From positions 1 through 7,872 of the forward strand of contig PUOI01000446.1 of NCBI GenBank assembly GCA_003552765.1: a stretch of DNA of 7,872 bases, in the 5' to 3' direction. The DNA comes from Candidatus Hydrogenedentota bacterium (GTDB lineage Bacteria > Hydrogenedentota > Hydrogenedentia > Hydrogenedentales > SLHB01). The stretch's first letter is position 1, and each line of letters starts with the position of its first letter. The position numbers and the translations under genes were made by a program. The notes under the pieces were generated by a model. That model was not told the DNA's origin. It did no database searches and saw only the letters and a list, made by a program, of their open reading frames with translations. Of this stretch, positions 6,482 through 7,872 are shown one piece after another.

Positions 6482-6557
6482 GCGCATCGGCCCAAAACGG
6501 TACGGCGAATGCCCTGGCTTACCGCGGGCGCTCACCGCTGGGAATAGATGGATACCT

Positions 6558-7872
6558 ATGAACACGTCAACTTCGCCCTCTCTGATGAGGGAACTCTGGA
6601 ATACATGTAAAGCGGAAGAAGACGGCTCCGCCGGTGTGATTCCCATCACTGATCCCGATTCGTTTCGCGAGCTGGCGCGCGCTGTTGGACGCAACTGCTG
6701 GCAATACACCTCCGGCGACTGCTACTTGATCGTGGACGAAGTGACGGCGGCCTCCCTGGCTGAATTGGAGGCTTTCAGCTCGGTGGCCGAGCAAGTGTTG
6801 GTGATAGGCCGGCCGCCAGCGGCTTGGGCGGAAGCGGAAAACGTGCAGGAGTACGTGCAAGACTCCGCGGCGGCCAAGGAACATGAACGGCTCCTCGTAT
6901 TGCTGTCTCCGCTTCACTCGGTGGCGATCTCCTATGCCAATACCGGCGCTGGCCGCCCTGTCTCCGGAGGATGGACGGGAGGGTGGACGTGCCGTCAGGA
7001 CCTAGTGTGGCGGCTCGGGAGGCTTATCGGCGAACAAGCCGGGGGGCTTTGGCCGCAGGCCATGAAGGCCTCCCCGCCCGCCCAGACAGACGCCAGCTTG
7101 GCGTTGGCGACTGAGCTGATGGCGCTCCATGTCGAGGTGCTCTCCCGCCAGCGCCGGGACGCCTCGGTGGATAAGGGCGACCTCTTCTGCGTGCTTGAGA
7201 TACTCAAAGCCATTTCCGCAAGGCGGCGCAGCCATGACATTCTTTTTGTTTTCGTGGAAAAGATCGCGCAAATCATCGGCATTGACCGGTGTTCGGTGGT
7301 GAGGCTTTGGGGCGGCAGCGAGATGGGCCATGTGCTCGCCTCTCACGAAGACTCTCAGGTGTACAACCTTCTGATTGATATCCGCAAATACCCCGAACTC
7401 CAGCATGTGCTGCATACCGGCTCGAAAGCCGTCATAAGCGACGTTCAGAACGATCCCCTGGTGGAGGGTTTCTCGGCGGAATTGGCCTCCGCGGAGATAG
7501 CTTCCGTATTGGTTATTCCGATTGTCCTCCACGATGAGAACGTGGGCTCCCTGTTTTTGCGCGCCGCCCGGCGGAAAGGCGTTTTCTCGGACAGGGAGAT
7601 TAACTTCTGCGAGATCGTCGCCGAAGCCGCCGCCAACGCCCTGGAGCGAGCCCATCTCTTTGAATCGATTCAACGCGCCAATGAACGCCTGGAGTACTTG
7701 GCGGTGACCGATGGCCTTACCGGCCTCTACAATCACCGGCATATCCGCGAACGATTGGATGAAGAGTTCGAGCGCGCTCAACGTTATCATCTGCCCCTTT
7801 CTTGCTTGCTCCTGGATATAGACAATTTTAAGCAGATCAACGATACATGGGGCCATCTCCAGGGAGACTACA
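6558..7872 (+). CDS. GAF-GGDEF diguanylate cyclase, cut by the window edge
   Basis: The first 438 codons of a signalling protein that should make c-di-GMP from two GTP. Residues about 1-175 form an N-terminal domain I do not firmly recognise. Pattern elements (SFRELARAV, LLVLLSPLHSVAISY, then GGWTGGWTCRQDLVWRLGRLI) resemble the DICT sensory domain often fused to GGDEF domains, but this is a weak call. A GAF-like ligand-binding domain covers about 208-366, then a short helix, then the GGDEF domain from about 380: DGLTGLYN (385-392), metal-binding D420 in LLLDIDNFK, NDTWGH (428-433). The GGDEF active-site loop itself lies beyond the window, so activity cannot be judged. No membrane segment or signal peptide is seen. 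The start is chosen as the ATG nearest the conserved reading frame; its ribosome binding site is weak. It is probably separate from the preceding operon because a candidate terminator lies between them. Confidence 0.9.
   Translation, partial: MNTSTSPSLMRELWNTCKAEEDGSAGVIPITDPDSFRELARAVGRNCWQYTSGDCYLIVDEVTAASLAELEAFSSVAEQVLVIGRPPAAWAEAENVQEYVQDSAAAKEHERLLVLLSPLHSVAISYANTGAGRPVSGGWTGGWTCRQDLVWRLGRLIGEQAGGLWPQAMKASPPAQTDASLALATELMALHVEVLSRQRRDASVDKGDLFCVLEILKAISARRRSHDILFVFVEKIAQIIGIDRCSVVRLWGGSEMGHVLASHEDSQVYNLLIDIRKYPELQHVLHTGSKAVISDVQNDPLVEGFSAELASAEIASVLVIPIVLHDENVGSLFLRAARRKGVFSDREINFCEIVAEAAANALERAHLFESIQRANERLEYLAVTDGLTGLYNHRHIRERLDEEFERAQRYHLPLSCLLLDIDNFKQINDTWGHLQGDY

Noticed and set aside
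6398..6547. 49-codon frame overlapping the transpeptidase stop
   Set aside because: It is Arg-rich with no motif, and the candidate terminator lies within it; its coupling to the stop codon is noted as a finding but is not enough to call a gene.
7002..7856. 284-codon open frame on the minus strand opposite the GAF-GGDEF gene
   Set aside because: The plus strand has convincing GAF and GGDEF motifs; the antisense product matches nothing I recognise.

Overview
The window comes from a GC-rich bacterial chromosome. A lipoprotein with a clear lipobox, a membrane-anchored LysM/L,D-transpeptidase, a Hanks-type Ser/Thr kinase, a diguanylate cyclase and a zinc-ribbon/TPR protein together suggest a large-genome environmental, probably diderm bacterium. 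The flavour recalls the Planctomycetota/Hydrogenedentota-like phyla, but that is an impression from gene style and dispersed palindromic repeats. No rRNA or marker gene is present to confirm it.

Layout. Bases 1-342 hold a twin-hairpin repeat (minus orientation) and a gene-free stretch with another hairpin. A zinc-ribbon/TPR-like gene (343-1038, +) follows, then a second copy of the twin-hairpin repeat in the opposite orientation (1102-1192), then a strong stem-loop terminator (1221-1258). A large lipoprotein gene of the CehA/McbA PHP type lies on the minus strand (1285-3147). It is divergent from a small YtrA-type GntR regulator (3267-3698, +), and the gap between them carries a different palindromic repeat. 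About 500 bases without a convincing gene follow. They contain a likely ytrA terminator, a good extended -10 promoter and a leader that can form three consecutive hairpins. This leads into a two-gene operon: a Ser/Thr protein kinase (4209-5159) and, 9 nt later, a TPR-LysM-YkuD L,D-transpeptidase (5169-6398). A candidate terminator follows. The window ends inside a GAF-GGDEF protein (6558 to the edge).

How the parts may work together. The kinase and transpeptidase share a transcript, which suggests kinase signalling linked to peptidoglycan cross-linking. The downstream GAF-GGDEF protein would make c-di-GMP but is probably a separate unit. The lipoprotein keeps the PHP fold signature but seems to have lost most expected metal ligands. 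The YtrA-type regulator has no ABC transporter beside it in this window. No CRISPR array, transposase, tRNA or rRNA was seen. The most interesting items are the degenerate PHP lipoprotein, the kinase/transpeptidase operon with its structured leader, and the inverted repeat pair around the zinc-ribbon gene.
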